Assembly (NCBI GenBank): GCA_016293065.1
Contig: JAEDEY010000001.1
Coordinates: 13,580-77,579, forward strand
Length of the DNA stretch: 64,000 nucleotides
Origin: Bacteroidales bacterium
Lineage (GTDB): Bacteria > Bacteroidota > Bacteroidia > Bacteroidales > UBA3663
Direction: 5' to 3'
Part shown: in pieces, positions 1 through 8,884 of the stretch
Position numbering within the stretch: the stretch's first letter is position 1
How the letters are laid out: every line of letters starts with the position of its first letter
The notes under the pieces: model-generated
The model's input: only the letters and a program-made list of their open reading frames with translations
Told to the model about the DNA's origin: nothing
Database searches by the model: none
Translations under genes and position numbers: made by a program

Positions 1-2631
1 CCATTCTCTCTCAAGTACCTCAAGGAGGCTCTTCCTGCTTCTGTCAAGAAGGTTTGCGTCCTCGATCGTACAAAGGAGCCAGGTGCTAACTCTGAGCCTC
101 TCTACCTCGACGTTGTTGACGCTCTCACCGAGCTTGGCCTCATCGGTCAGATTAAGGTTGTTGGCGGTCGTTATGGTCTTGGTTCTAACGATACTACTCC
201 TGCTCAGATCATCGCTGTCTATGACAACCTCGCAATGGCAGAGCCTAAGAACCACTTCACTCTCGGTATCGTAGATGATGTTACATTCACTTCTCTTCCA
301 GTAGGTGAGGAGGTTTCTGTAGCTCCTGCAGGCACATTCCAGGCTAAGTTCTATGGTCTCGGTGCTGACGGTACAGTAGGTGCTAACAAGAACTCTGTAA
401 AGATCATCGGTGAGACAACTGACAAGTATTGCCAGGCATATTTCTCTTACGACTCTAAGAAGTCTGGTGGTTTCACTTGCTCTCACCTCCGTTTCGGCGA
501 TACTCCAATCCAGTCAACTTATCTCGTGACTACTCCTAACTTCGTTGCATGTCACCAGCAGGCTTACCTCAACATGTACGATGTGACTCGTGGTATCCAG
601 AAGGGCGGTACATTCCTTCTCAATACTATCTGGGACGGTGAGGAACTTGTCAACAACATCCCTAACAAGGTGAAGGCAGTTCTCGCTAAGCAGGATGTCA
701 AGGTTTACTACATCAATGCAACTAAGATTGCTCAGGAGATTGGTCTCGGCAACCGTACCAACACTATCCTCCAGTCGGCATTCTTCCGCATCACAGGTGT
801 CATCCCTGTAGAGCAGGCAGTTGAAGAGATGAAGCACTTCATCGTCAAGTCTTATGGCAAGAAGGGTGAAGACGTTGTCAACAAGAACTATGCTGCTGTC
901 GATCGTGGTGGCGAATACAAGGAGCTTGCTGTCGATCCAGTATGGGCTTCACTTGAGGCTGAGCCAAAGGTTTATACCGATGGTGACGACTTCATCAACA
1001 AGGTAGTTCGCCCAATCAACGCACAGGATGGTGACCTTCTCCCAGTTTCTTCATTCAAGGGTATTGAGGATGGTACTTGGGCTGCAGGTACAGCTAAGTT
1101 CGAGAAGCGTGGTGTAGGTGCCTTTGTTCCACAGTGGGATCCTGAGAAGTGTATCCAGTGTAACAAGTGTGCTTATGTTTGTCCTCACGCTTGTATCCGT
1201 CCATTCGTAATGACAGCCGACGAGAAGGCAGGCTTTGCAGATGCTACTATCGAGATGAAGGCTCCAGCTGCAATGAAGGGTATGTTCTTCCGCATCCAGG
1301 TTGGTGTTAAGGATTGTCTCTCTTGCGGCAACTGTGCTGATGTCTGCCCAGGCAATCCAAAGCTCGGTGGTCCAGCTCTCAAGATGGTTCCTTACGACGA
1401 TACTTCAGCTGAGGCTGCTCAGCAGGCTGCTAACTGGAAGTACTGCGTTGAGAACGTTACTTCTAAGCAGGATCTCGTTGACATCACAGCTAATGTCAAG
1501 AACTCTCAGTTCGCTCAGCCACTCTTCGAGTTCTCTGGTGCTTGCGCAGGTTGCGGTGAGACTCCTTACGTTAAGTTGATCTCTCAGCTCTTCGGCGACC
1601 GTGAGATCGTTGCCAACGCTACTGGTTGCTCTTCAATCTACTCTGGTTCTGTTCCTTCTACACCTTATACTAAGAATGCTAAAGGTCAGGGTCCTGCTTG
1701 GGCTAACTCACTCTTCGAGGACTTCTGCGAATTCGGTCTCGGTATGGCTATTGCCAACAAGAAGATGAAGCAGCGTCTCACTCGTCTCATGACCGAGGCT
1801 CAGTCTTGCACTTGCTGCTCTGCTGAACTCAAGGCATTGATGCAGCAGTGGATCGAGAATCAGGAGGATGCTGCTCAGACCAAGGCTCTCGCTCCTCAGA
1901 TTGTAGCTGCTTGTGAGGCTTGTGGTTGTGACACTTGCAAGGAGATTCTCACTTACAAGGATCACCTCGTTAAGCGCAGCCAGTGGATCATCGGTGGTGA
2001 CGGTGCTTCTTACGACATCGGCTACGGAGGTCTCGACCATGTGATTGCTTCTGGCGAAGACGTTAACATCTTCGTAATCGATACTGAGGTTTATTCTAAT
2101 ACTGGTGGTCAGTCTTCTAAGGCAACACCACTCGGTGCTATCGCTAAGTTCGCTGCTTCTGGTAAGCGCGTTCGCAAGAAGGATCTTGGTATGATTGCTA
2201 CAACTTACGGCTATGTATATGTAGCTCAGATTGCAATGGGAGCTGACCAGGCTCAGACTCTCAAGGCTCTCAAGGAAGCTGAGGCTTACCACGGACCATC
2301 TCTCGTCATTGCTTATGCTCCATGTATCAACCATGGTCTTAAGGCAGGTATGGGCAAGAGCCAGGCAGAGGAAGCTAAGGCTGTCGAGTGTGGTTACTGG
2401 CATCTCTGGCGCTTCAACCCAGAGCTCGAGGCACAGGGCAAGAACCCATTCACTCTCGATTCTAAGGAGCCACAGTGGGAGAAGTTCCAGGACTTCCTCA
2501 AGGGCGAGGTTCGCTACGCTTCTGTAATGAAGCAGTTCCCTGCTGAGGCTGCCGAACTCTTCGGTCAGGCAGAGGAAATGGCTAAGAAGCGTTATGCATC
2601 TTACGTTCGTCAGACTAAGCTTGAGTACTAA
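1..2631 (+). CDS. nifJ: Pyruvate:ferredoxin (flavodoxin) oxidoreductase, 3' part
   Basis: This is the C-terminal 876 residues of the homodimeric enzyme that oxidises pyruvate to acetyl-CoA and CO2 and passes electrons to ferredoxin or flavodoxin in the cytoplasm. The reading frame is open from the first base, so the gene starts before the window; full-length members are close to 1180 residues. Visible parts are the domain II segment with VLDRTKEPGA (about residues 21-30), a two-cluster ferredoxin domain with CIQCNKCAYVCP (about 384) and CLSCGNCADVCP (about 439), and the thiamine-diphosphate domain with GDGASYDIGYGG (about 667) and the following DTEVYSNTGGQSSKATP. Codon choice is strongly biased (GCT, GGT, CTC, AAG), as in a highly expressed gene. 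A strong terminator follows. The identity is secure. Confidence 0.97.
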   Translation, partial: PFSLKYLKEALPASVKKVCVLDRTKEPGANSEPLYLDVVDALTELGLIGQIKVVGGRYGLGSNDTTPAQIIAVYDNLAMAEPKNHFTLGIVDDVTFTSLPVGEEVSVAPAGTFQAKFYGLGADGTVGANKNSVKIIGETTDKYCQAYFSYDSKKSGGFTCSHLRFGDTPIQSTYLVTTPNFVACHQQAYLNMYDVTRGIQKGGTFLLNTIWDGEELVNNIPNKVKAVLAKQDVKVYYINATKIAQEIGLGNRTNTILQSAFFRITGVIPVEQAVEEMKHFIVKSYGKKGEDVVNKNYAAVDRGGEYKELAVDPVWASLEAEPKVYTDGDDFINKVVRPINAQDGDLLPVSSFKGIEDGTWAAGTAKFEKRGVGAFVPQWDPEKCIQCNKCAYVCPHACIRPFVMTADEKAGFADATIEMKAPAAMKGMFFRIQVGVKDCLSCGNCADVCPGNPKLGGPALKMVPYDDTSAEAAQQAANWKYCVENVTSKQDLVDITANVKNSQFAQPLFEFSGACAGCGETPYVKLISQLFGDREIVANATGCSSIYSGSVPSTPYTKNAKGQGPAWANSLFEDFCEFGLGMAIANKKMKQRLTRLMTEAQSCTCCSAELKALMQQWIENQEDAAQTKALAPQIVAACEACGCDTCKEILTYKDHLVKRSQWIIGGDGASYDIGYGGLDHVIASGEDVNIFVIDTEVYSNTGGQSSKATPLGAIAKFAASGKRVRKKDLGMIATTYGYVYVAQIAMGADQAQTLKALKEAEAYHGPSLVIAYAPCINHGLKAGMGKSQAEEAKAVECGYWHLWRFNPELEAQGKNPFTLDSKEPQWEKFQDFLKGEVRYASVMKQFPAEAAELFGQAEEMAKKRYASYVRQTKLEY

Positions 2632-2651
2632 TCAACAGTACGACAAATATC

Positions 2652-2685
2652 AAAAGGGAAGGCAATCAGCCTTCCCTTTTTTGTT
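2652..2685 (+). terminator. Intrinsic terminator of the PFOR gene
   Basis: A 12-bp perfect stem (AAAAGGGAAGGC at 2652-2663 against 2669-2680) with a 5-nt loop runs into a T-rich tract, about 20 bases after the PFOR stop codon. Confidence 0.9.
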
Positions 2686-2837
2686 TTATTCTCAAATGCT
2701 TGTTAGTTGCCCTTAATATCAAAAATATTAGTTGTACTTACCATATTATATTATTATGTTCCGTAAATATATTGATTAGCCAAGAATAGGAGGTAAGTGG
2801 TGTGAGTTGTAACCATTTCATAGCTCTACGATAGTCA

Positions 2838-4949
2838 TCACAACGTGTAACTGCAACCGCGTGTTTCTTTGCTCTTGTATAGGTTTTTGTCGGCGATGCT
2901 GTATAGTTGGTCGAACGTGCAATCCGAGCCGTCACAGCGTGCAATACCCATGCTGATAGCTACGCGATAGTTTGGGTCGGCCTTGAGGTGAATGCCATGC
3001 ACACGATTGAAAAACTTCTCTATCAAAGCCTCAAGTAGTTTTTGGTCGATGTTCTTGATGAAGATAGCAAACTCGTCACCACCCAGACGCATCACTATAT
3101 TGCCTGAGAATTGCTTCTTGGCAGCAGCCGCGAGTTTGGCGAGACACTCGTCGCCTGAGGTATGTCCAAGTTCATCGTTGATAACCTTGAACTTGTCTAT
3201 GTCGAATAGGCAGAAATAGCCTTTCGTGTTTCTGGCAAGCTGTTCGCGTATCTTGCTCTCGCCTCCAAAGCGATTGTTCACCTTGGTCAGATGGTCGTGT
3301 TTCGACGTGTGGTTGGCATTGATGAGCCAGACGAAGAGAATAGTTATCGTGATCACGGCACAAAGGATAAGTACGATGTTGACTGTCGTGTGAGCCTTTT
3401 CTTGTTCGGCTTTGATGACAAGCATCCATTGTGCTTCCTTGTTTTCGCTTATCAGTTTCTCTACAGGGTCGATATATCGGCGGTTGGCAATCAGATAGCC
3501 ATTCGACGCATAGTTTTCATTGTCCTGTCGATATAGGCGAGAGCATATCACTATCGTGTCGCCATAACCCAATGCGTTGTCGTGTTTGAATGCCACGCTG
3601 TCATAGTCGGCAAGGTTATAGACCATGAGCGATTCGTCGCCCATCTCGAGTTCTGCCATGAGGAAAAGGCTGTCGCCCAACACATGGCGGTAGCCGATAA
3701 TCACACCAGAGATGTTGTAGGCTTTTTCCGAAAACTCCCTGTCGCCCAATGTGCTGCAGATGCTATCTGCCTCGAATGTGTTGATGACGCTCTCCTGTGC
3801 AGCCAGATTGTCAGAGGCAGAGGCAAAGCCTAACGACGGCACTATCGAGAGAAGTGCAATAAGCATCCATTGCGCAAAGTTGAAACTTCGCTTCTCGTTG
3901 TCCTGATCTACCAGAGTCAGGCAACATCCTTTGTGCTGCTTGCTCTCATACAGGCCTTTGTCGGCACGGATGTACAGGCTGTCGTAGTTGTCTTGTTTTG
4001 AGCCATTGTAGTATGTTGCTCCAGCACTTGATGTAATCTGCAGTTCTGAAAAACTGTCAATCTTGATATTTACCACATCGGCAAAGAATCTGTCAATGCG
4101 CTTGTGCAGAGTCGTTTCGTCGATACCTTCTATATAAATAGCAAACTCGTCGCCACCCATGCGCATGGTGATGTCGTCGGGAAAGTGTCTCTTGATAGTT
4201 TGTGCGAACTTGATGAGCAGCACATCGCCTGTGTCGTGACCATATCGGTCGTTGACACTCTTGAACTTATCGAGGTCGAGGATTATGAAATAGCCAGCTA
4301 TTCGCGAGTTGATGGAATAGTTGAAATGCGCTTCGCCTCCCGATCGGTTGAAGAGCTTGGTGAGATAGTCTTGTTCCGAGCGCTTCGAAAGCGAATAAGC
4401 CCAGAAGATGAGGATGATGAACAATATGCCAGTGGCTATCACCATAATGCGCGTGAGGGTATTCTGTTGCGCCTTGTGCTGGTCGGTGGCAATCATCTGC
4501 CACTTCTGGTCGTGAGCCACGGCAAGAAGTTCGGGAGTGGGGTTCTTGTACTTTTTTAGCGAAATAAGATAGCCGTAATATGATGAGGCAATGCTGTCGT
4601 AGTTTTCAAGCCTTGTTCTAACCACCACCGTGTCGCCCACTCTGAGGTCATAGAAATGTTCGAAAGCAAGACTGTCGATGTTGGCCAGACGATAGAGGTA
4701 GAATATGCCGTTGTCGCAGATGATGTCGGCATTGACGAGCTTCAATCCGTGCATTGCCCTCACTACACCCGTGATGACGCCTTCAACGTCGTATGTGTCT
4801 TTGGTGATTGTCCCACTGTCAAGTGTTTGGCACACGTTAATAGCTTCTTGTGCTGTAATGACTTTTGAGTATGAATTGGAGAATACTGACAGCATAAGGC
4901 TCGCAATCAGTATCTGTATCAGTGTATGTGTGTGTTTCAGACGTTGCAT
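2838..4949 (-). CDS. Tandem-duplicated membrane receptor diguanylate cyclase (two sensor-TM-GGDEF units)
   Basis: This 703-residue protein consists of two homologous halves joined head to tail. Half 1 has a signal or membrane segment (about 10-27), a periplasmic sensor (about 30-165), a TM segment (168-186) and a GGDEF domain with GGDEF at 265-269. Half 2 repeats the order: a signal-like segment (361-378), a sensor, a TM segment (523-543) and GGDEF at 623-627. Half 1 ends GCCLTL at 341-346, matching the true C-terminus GCSYTL of half 2, so the first copy has lost its stop codon. Both domains keep the DxDKFKxxNDxxGH..GD substrate and metal motif and should make c-di-GMP. Neither has an RxxD inhibitory site (FPDD and FSGN stand there). 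The sensors look like small OB-fold domains (GVITGV...VGDTVVV), which is an inference. The gene stands alone. Confidence 0.88.
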   Translation of the reverse strand: MQRLKHTHTLIQILIASLMLSVFSNSYSKVITAQEAINVCQTLDSGTITKDTYDVEGVITGVVRAMHGLKLVNADIICDNGIFYLYRLANIDSLAFEHFYDLRVGDTVVVRTRLENYDSIASSYYGYLISLKKYKNPTPELLAVAHDQKWQMIATDQHKAQQNTLTRIMVIATGILFIILIFWAYSLSKRSEQDYLTKLFNRSGGEAHFNYSINSRIAGYFIILDLDKFKSVNDRYGHDTGDVLLIKFAQTIKRHFPDDITMRMGGDEFAIYIEGIDETTLHKRIDRFFADVVNIKIDSFSELQITSSAGATYYNGSKQDNYDSLYIRADKGLYESKQHKGCCLTLVDQDNEKRSFNFAQWMLIALLSIVPSLGFASASDNLAAQESVINTFEADSICSTLGDREFSEKAYNISGVIIGYRHVLGDSLFLMAELEMGDESLMVYNLADYDSVAFKHDNALGYGDTIVICSRLYRQDNENYASNGYLIANRRYIDPVEKLISENKEAQWMLVIKAEQEKAHTTVNIVLILCAVITITILFVWLINANHTSKHDHLTKVNNRFGGESKIREQLARNTKGYFCLFDIDKFKVINDELGHTSGDECLAKLAAAAKKQFSGNIVMRLGGDEFAIFIKNIDQKLLEALIEKFFNRVHGIHLKADPNYRVAISMGIARCDGSDCTFDQLYSIADKNLYKSKETRGCSYTL

Positions 4950-4982
4950 AAGTTTGTTGGCTAATTGTGCTGTAATTCAATG

Positions 4983-5013
4983 CAAATATAAGTATAATAT
5001 TTAAGATGACAAT
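4983..5013 (-). promoter_or_regulatory. Promoter of the tandem GGDEF gene
   Basis: On the minus strand a TATATTTG -7 box (4983-4990) follows an ATTG -33 element (5010-5013) with 19 bp from TTG to the box. This fits the Bacteroidota TTTG/TAnnTTTG promoter and gives a leader of about 30 nt. Confidence 0.65.
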
Positions 5014-5115
5014 CAACATCAATCTTATTTTTACAAAAATACCATAAATTTTTTTTGTTTTATTAATTTTTGGCTCTAAATCACACTTATTGTAAGCAAT
5101 TTATCAAGAAAAACG

Positions 5116-5150
5116 ATAAAAAAAGCACGCCCAAAAAACAGAGCGTGCTT
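5116..5150 (-). terminator. Intrinsic terminator of the PPi-phosphofructokinase gene
   Basis: On the minus strand the 8-bp stem AAGCACGC/GCGTGCTT (5143-5150 with 5123-5130) is followed by a run of seven T. It lies 24 bases after the pfp stop codon. Confidence 0.88.
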
Positions 5151-5173
5151 GATGTTTATCTCAGTCGAGGAGA

Positions 5174-6814
5174 TTACTCCTGCTCGAGAGTCAGAGTTAG
5201 AGTTGGACGGTCGCAAACCTCTGATGGACCGAAGTACTGGATAGGACCAGGATATACGAAGTCGGTGTTGCGAGCCCACTCTGTGCGGTGACGCACGAAA
5301 TACTTGTATGGCTTGCCTCCGAGCTCTACGAGAGCCTTGCGGATTACTGGCTTCATCTCGCCATTTCGCTTCTCCATGTTCATCATCATAGTGATAGGAA
5401 TACCACCTGCTACCCATTCGTCAACAGGCTTGAAGGTGTTCTTGATTGATGACATGTAACCAGTCTTGCCTGCAGCAATCAGCATTGATGCGTTGAAGCC
5501 GAGGCTGTAGCAGTAGTCAGCATCCCAGTTTGAAGGAGCTGCGCAGCGGCCTTCATAGCCGAAGAAGTGGTGCTGAGTAGCGAACTTGCCAGTGAAGATG
5601 CCGTCCTTCTTCCAGTCAGCGAGCTTCTTGGCAACCATCTCAGCGAGGAGCTGCTCTGTCTCGATGAGCGATACCTGTACGTTGCCGTGTGGGTCGCGCT
5701 CGAGGGCGAGCTGGCGTGATACTGAGAGTGGGAGGCTGCGGAAGATAGCAGCGTTCTCGTCAGAGAGGTGAGCAAGAACGTAGTCGATCTTGTGGTCGTC
5801 TGATACGAGGTCGAAGTCTGCCTGGTTGGCAGCGAGCATATCGTTGAGCTCTGCGATGAGCTTCTTGATGGCTGGGATAAACTCGATGAGGCCTTCTGGA
5901 ACGAGGACAACACCATAGTTCATGCCGAGGTTTGCACGGTCGCAAACTGCCTCTGCGATGTATGTTACAACGTCGTCGAGAGTCTGGTTCTTTGCCTCAA
6001 CCTCCTCACCGATGAGGGTGATGTTAGGGTGAGTCTGGAGTGCACACTCGAGTGTAACGTGTGAAGCCGAACGACCCATGAGCTTAACGAAGTGCCAGTA
6101 CTTCTTGGCTGAGTTACAGTCGCGCATGATGTTGCCGATAACCTCAGAATATACCTTAGTAGCTGTGTCGAAACCGAATGAAGCCTCGATAGCGTCGTTC
6201 TTCAAGTCACCGTCGATAGTCTTAGGACAGCCGATTACCTGTACGCCAGCACCAATCTGGGCATAGTACTCAGCGAGCACGCAAGCGTTGGTGTTCGAGT
6301 CGTCACCACCGATGATTACGAGAGCCTTGATGTCGAGAGCCTGAAGGATCTCAAGACCCTTGTCAAACTGAGCCTTCTTCTCGAGCTTTGTACGGCCAGA
6401 ACCGATGATGTCGAAACCGCCAGTGTTGCGGTATTCGTCGATGATTTCGGCAGTGAGCTCCATGTACTTGTGGTCAACGAGACCGCCAGGACCGAGAAGG
6501 AAGCCGTAGAGCTTGTTCTTAGGATTGAGCTTCTTGATACCGTCGAAGAGACCAGAGATGACGTTGTGTCCGCCAGGAGCCTGACCACCCGAGAGGATTA
6601 CGCCGACGTTCATCTGTGTGTTGGCCATTGCCTCGTCTGTTGGCTCAAACTTGAGGTATGGCATACCGTATGTGTTAGGGAAGAGCTTCTGTACCTCTTC
6701 CTGATCTGCAACTGACTGTGTAGGTTCACCCTCTACAGCCTTGAGTGCGCCACGCAAAGCGATTGGGAGCTTTGGCTGATAAGCAGCGCGAGCGATTTGC
6801 AATGCACTTTTCAT
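5174..6814 (-). CDS. pfp: Diphosphate--fructose-6-phosphate 1-phosphotransferase (PPi-PFK)
   Basis: This cytoplasmic enzyme reversibly phosphorylates fructose 6-phosphate with pyrophosphate instead of ATP, serving both glycolysis and gluconeogenesis. It has 546 residues from the chosen start MKSALQIARAAYQ, the usual length of the long PPi-PFK class. The motifs are SGGQAPGGHNVISG near the N-terminus, GGDDSNTNA (GGDD rather than the GGDGS of ATP enzymes), PKTIDGDLKN with the catalytic Asp, MGRSASHVTLECAL, and YEGRCAAPSNWDADYC near the C-terminus. An ATG 42 bases upstream at 6856 is in frame, but the extra residues (TIIKPKLINNN) do not resemble the family, so it was not used. A terminator follows at 5116-5150. 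Confidence 0.95.
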   Translation of the reverse strand: MKSALQIARAAYQPKLPIALRGALKAVEGEPTQSVADQEEVQKLFPNTYGMPYLKFEPTDEAMANTQMNVGVILSGGQAPGGHNVISGLFDGIKKLNPKNKLYGFLLGPGGLVDHKYMELTAEIIDEYRNTGGFDIIGSGRTKLEKKAQFDKGLEILQALDIKALVIIGGDDSNTNACVLAEYYAQIGAGVQVIGCPKTIDGDLKNDAIEASFGFDTATKVYSEVIGNIMRDCNSAKKYWHFVKLMGRSASHVTLECALQTHPNITLIGEEVEAKNQTLDDVVTYIAEAVCDRANLGMNYGVVLVPEGLIEFIPAIKKLIAELNDMLAANQADFDLVSDDHKIDYVLAHLSDENAAIFRSLPLSVSRQLALERDPHGNVQVSLIETEQLLAEMVAKKLADWKKDGIFTGKFATQHHFFGYEGRCAAPSNWDADYCYSLGFNASMLIAAGKTGYMSSIKNTFKPVDEWVAGGIPITMMMNMEKRNGEMKPVIRKALVELGGKPYKYFVRHRTEWARNTDFVYPGPIQYFGPSEVCDRPTLTLTLEQE

Positions 6815-6896
6815 CGAAATGTTATTGTTAATTAATTTTGGTTTAATGATAGTCAATTTTGTTTTGTATCGACGTGTTTTCTGATAAAACAGTGTG

Positions 6897-6904
6897 CAAA
6901 TATA
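6897..6904 (-). promoter_or_regulatory. -7 box for pfp
   Basis: TATATTTG on the minus strand matches the Bacteroidota -7 consensus TAnnTTTG, about 83 bases ahead of the chosen pfp start. No convincing -33 TTTG is visible at the right spacing. Confidence 0.45.
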
Positions 6905-6999
6905 ATAAATTATTATTACCTTGCTATTGTTATTGCAAAATAAATGCGTTTTTCATCAAATATTTGTCTATTGTGTAATCTAAACTGAGAAAAAAATAT

Positions 7000-7007
7000 T
7001 ATCTTTG
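7000..7007 (+). promoter_or_regulatory. -7 box for the ABC-F gene
   Basis: TATCTTTG matches TAnnTTTG and predicts a transcript start near 7014. It therefore rules out an in-frame ATG at 7005 and favours 7038. No clear -33 element is seen. Confidence 0.5.
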
Positions 7008-7037
7008 CGCGCATTTTATAATATCAAAGTATATCTA

Positions 7038-8822
7038 ATGGCAATATCATATCTGCAGGTCGATGGTCTCACCAAGTCGTTTGGCGATCTTGTGCTGTTC
7101 GAGAAGATCTCGCTCGGCATCAGTGAGGGCGACCGCGTGGGGCTTATCGCCAAGAACGGTGCAGGCAAGACCACGCTGCTCAGCATCCTTGCAGGCGACG
7201 AGGGTTACGACGAGGGCAGCGTCATCTATCGCAACGACCTCAGGGTCGAATATCTGAGCCAGGACCCGCAGTTTCCCGAGGGAGCTACGGTGGCTGATGT
7301 GTGCAACCAGGCTTCTGCCGAACTCGAACGCATTCTGACCAAGCTCAAGATCACCGACATGCACCAGCCAGTGAGCCAGATGAGCGGTGGTCAGCGCAAG
7401 CGTCTGGCTCTCGCTCACGTGCTCATCGATCAGCCTCAGCTGCTCATCCTCGACGAGCCTACCAACCACCTCGACCTCGAGATGGTGGAGTGGCTCGAAG
7501 ACTATCTCAACCACACGTGCATGACGATCCTGATGGTGACCCACGACCGATACTTCCTCGACAACGTGTGCAACAGGATTGTCGAACTTGCAGACCGCAC
7601 GCTCTATACCTACAAGGGCAACTATGCCTATTATCTTGAGAAACGTGAGGAGCGTATTGCCGTGCAGAACTCCAATATCGACCGTGCCAACAACCTCCTG
7701 CGAAAGGAGCTCGACTGGATGCGCCGCCAGCCTCAGGCTCGTGGCCACAAGAGCCGCAGCCGCATCGAGGCTTTCTACGAACTCAAAGAGCGTGCCAAGC
7801 GCCGTCGCGAGCAGATGGAGGTGCGTCTTGCAACTCGCAGTTCATACATTGGCTCAAAGATCTTCACTGCCAAGAATGTATATAAGAGTTTCGAGAGCCA
7901 TACACCAGGACAGCCTGACAAGGTCATCCTGAAAGACTATAACTACATGTTCGCTCGTTATGAGAAGATGGGTATCATTGGAAATAACGGCACGGGCAAA
8001 TCCACTTTCCTGAAGCTGCTCCTCGGACAGATAGCTCCCGACAAGGGGCATTTCGACATTGGCGAGACTGTGCACTTCGGCTATTACTCGCAGGATGGCA
8101 TGACGTTCGACAACCAGAAGAAGGTGATCGATGTGGTGCGCGACATTGCCGAATATGTCCAGATGAGCGATGGCTCGAAGATGGGTGTCTCGCAGTTCCT
8201 CCAGAACTTCCTCTTTCCGCCCGAGAAACAATATAATTATGTGTATAAGCTGTCGGGAGGAGAGAAGCGCCGCCTCTATCTCTGCACCGTGCTGATGCGT
8301 TCGCCAAATTTCCTCATTCTCGATGAGCCGACCAACGACCTAGACATCGTGACGCTCAATGTGCTCGAAGAGTATCTTGCCAATTTCGGCGGCTGCGTCA
8401 TAGTGGTGAGCCACGACCGCTATTTTATGGACAAGGTGGTCGATCATCTGCTTGTGATGAAGGGCGATGGCGAACTTCAGGACTATCCAGGCAACTACTC
8501 CGACTATCGCGAGTGGCGCGAACTGAAAGAGGCTGAGGCTAAAGGCTTGCCCGACAAGACGGAGAAGTTGGCCGAGACCAAAACCGTGAAGATAAAGACT
8601 GAGAAAGCCCCGAAACTCACGTTCAAGGAGAAGGAGGAGCTGAAACAACTCGAAATCGACCTGCCAAAGCTCGAAGCAGAGAAGGCTGAGCTCGAAGCTG
8701 CCATGTCGAGCGGAACACTCTCTACTGACGAGCTCTTGGCCAAAGGACAGCGTATGCAGGAGGTCATCGACTTGCTCGACGAAAAGGAGATGCGATGGCT
8801 CGAACTTTCTGAGATTTCTTAA
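7038..8822 (+). CDS. ABC-F family ATPase (Uup-like)
   Basis: This soluble protein has two ABC ATPase domains and no membrane segment, the plan of ribosome-associated ABC-F factors. Domain 1 has the Walker A LIAKNGAGKTT, the signature QMSGGQRKRLALA and the Walker B LLILDEPTNHLD. Domain 2 has GIIGNNGTGKST, LSGGEKRRLYL and FLILDEPTNDLD. The linker (about 230-270) is Arg-rich and helical, and the C-terminal 80 residues (about 515-594) are a Lys/Glu-rich coiled coil as in Uup. That tail makes a Uup-like housekeeping role more likely than antibiotic resistance, but this is inference. It has 594 residues from MAISYLQVDG, a start chosen because the -7 box at 7000-7007 excludes an upstream ATG. A second ABC-F gene of a different subgroup is at 23766-25709. 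Confidence 0.9.
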   Translation: MAISYLQVDGLTKSFGDLVLFEKISLGISEGDRVGLIAKNGAGKTTLLSILAGDEGYDEGSVIYRNDLRVEYLSQDPQFPEGATVADVCNQASAELERILTKLKITDMHQPVSQMSGGQRKRLALAHVLIDQPQLLILDEPTNHLDLEMVEWLEDYLNHTCMTILMVTHDRYFLDNVCNRIVELADRTLYTYKGNYAYYLEKREERIAVQNSNIDRANNLLRKELDWMRRQPQARGHKSRSRIEAFYELKERAKRRREQMEVRLATRSSYIGSKIFTAKNVYKSFESHTPGQPDKVILKDYNYMFARYEKMGIIGNNGTGKSTFLKLLLGQIAPDKGHFDIGETVHFGYYSQDGMTFDNQKKVIDVVRDIAEYVQMSDGSKMGVSQFLQNFLFPPEKQYNYVYKLSGGEKRRLYLCTVLMRSPNFLILDEPTNDLDIVTLNVLEEYLANFGGCVIVVSHDRYFMDKVVDHLLVMKGDGELQDYPGNYSDYREWRELKEAEAKGLPDKTEKLAETKTVKIKTEKAPKLTFKEKEELKQLEIDLPKLEAEKAELEAAMSSGTLSTDELLAKGQRMQEVIDLLDEKEMRWLELSEIS

Positions 8823-8833
8823 TTTTTATTTTT

Positions 8834-8866
8834 GGAGATAACACAATCTAACTCTCATTAACTCCC
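8834..8866 (+). repeat. GGAGATAA/TTAACTCC intergenic inverted repeat
   Basis: GGAGATAA (8834-8841) pairs with TTAACTCC (8858-8865) with one mismatch, between the ABC-F gene and the GHL10 gene. It belongs to a motif family also seen near 11331, 34960, 37926-38059, 40313-40336 and 56526-56660. Confidence 0.5.
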
Positions 8867-8884
8867 TAAAAATAAACAGAATAT

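Noticed and set aside
1708..2403. 231-codon open frame on the minus strand
   Set aside because: It lies wholly antisense to the strongly coding PFOR gene, has no recognisable domain, and arises from the codon bias of that gene.
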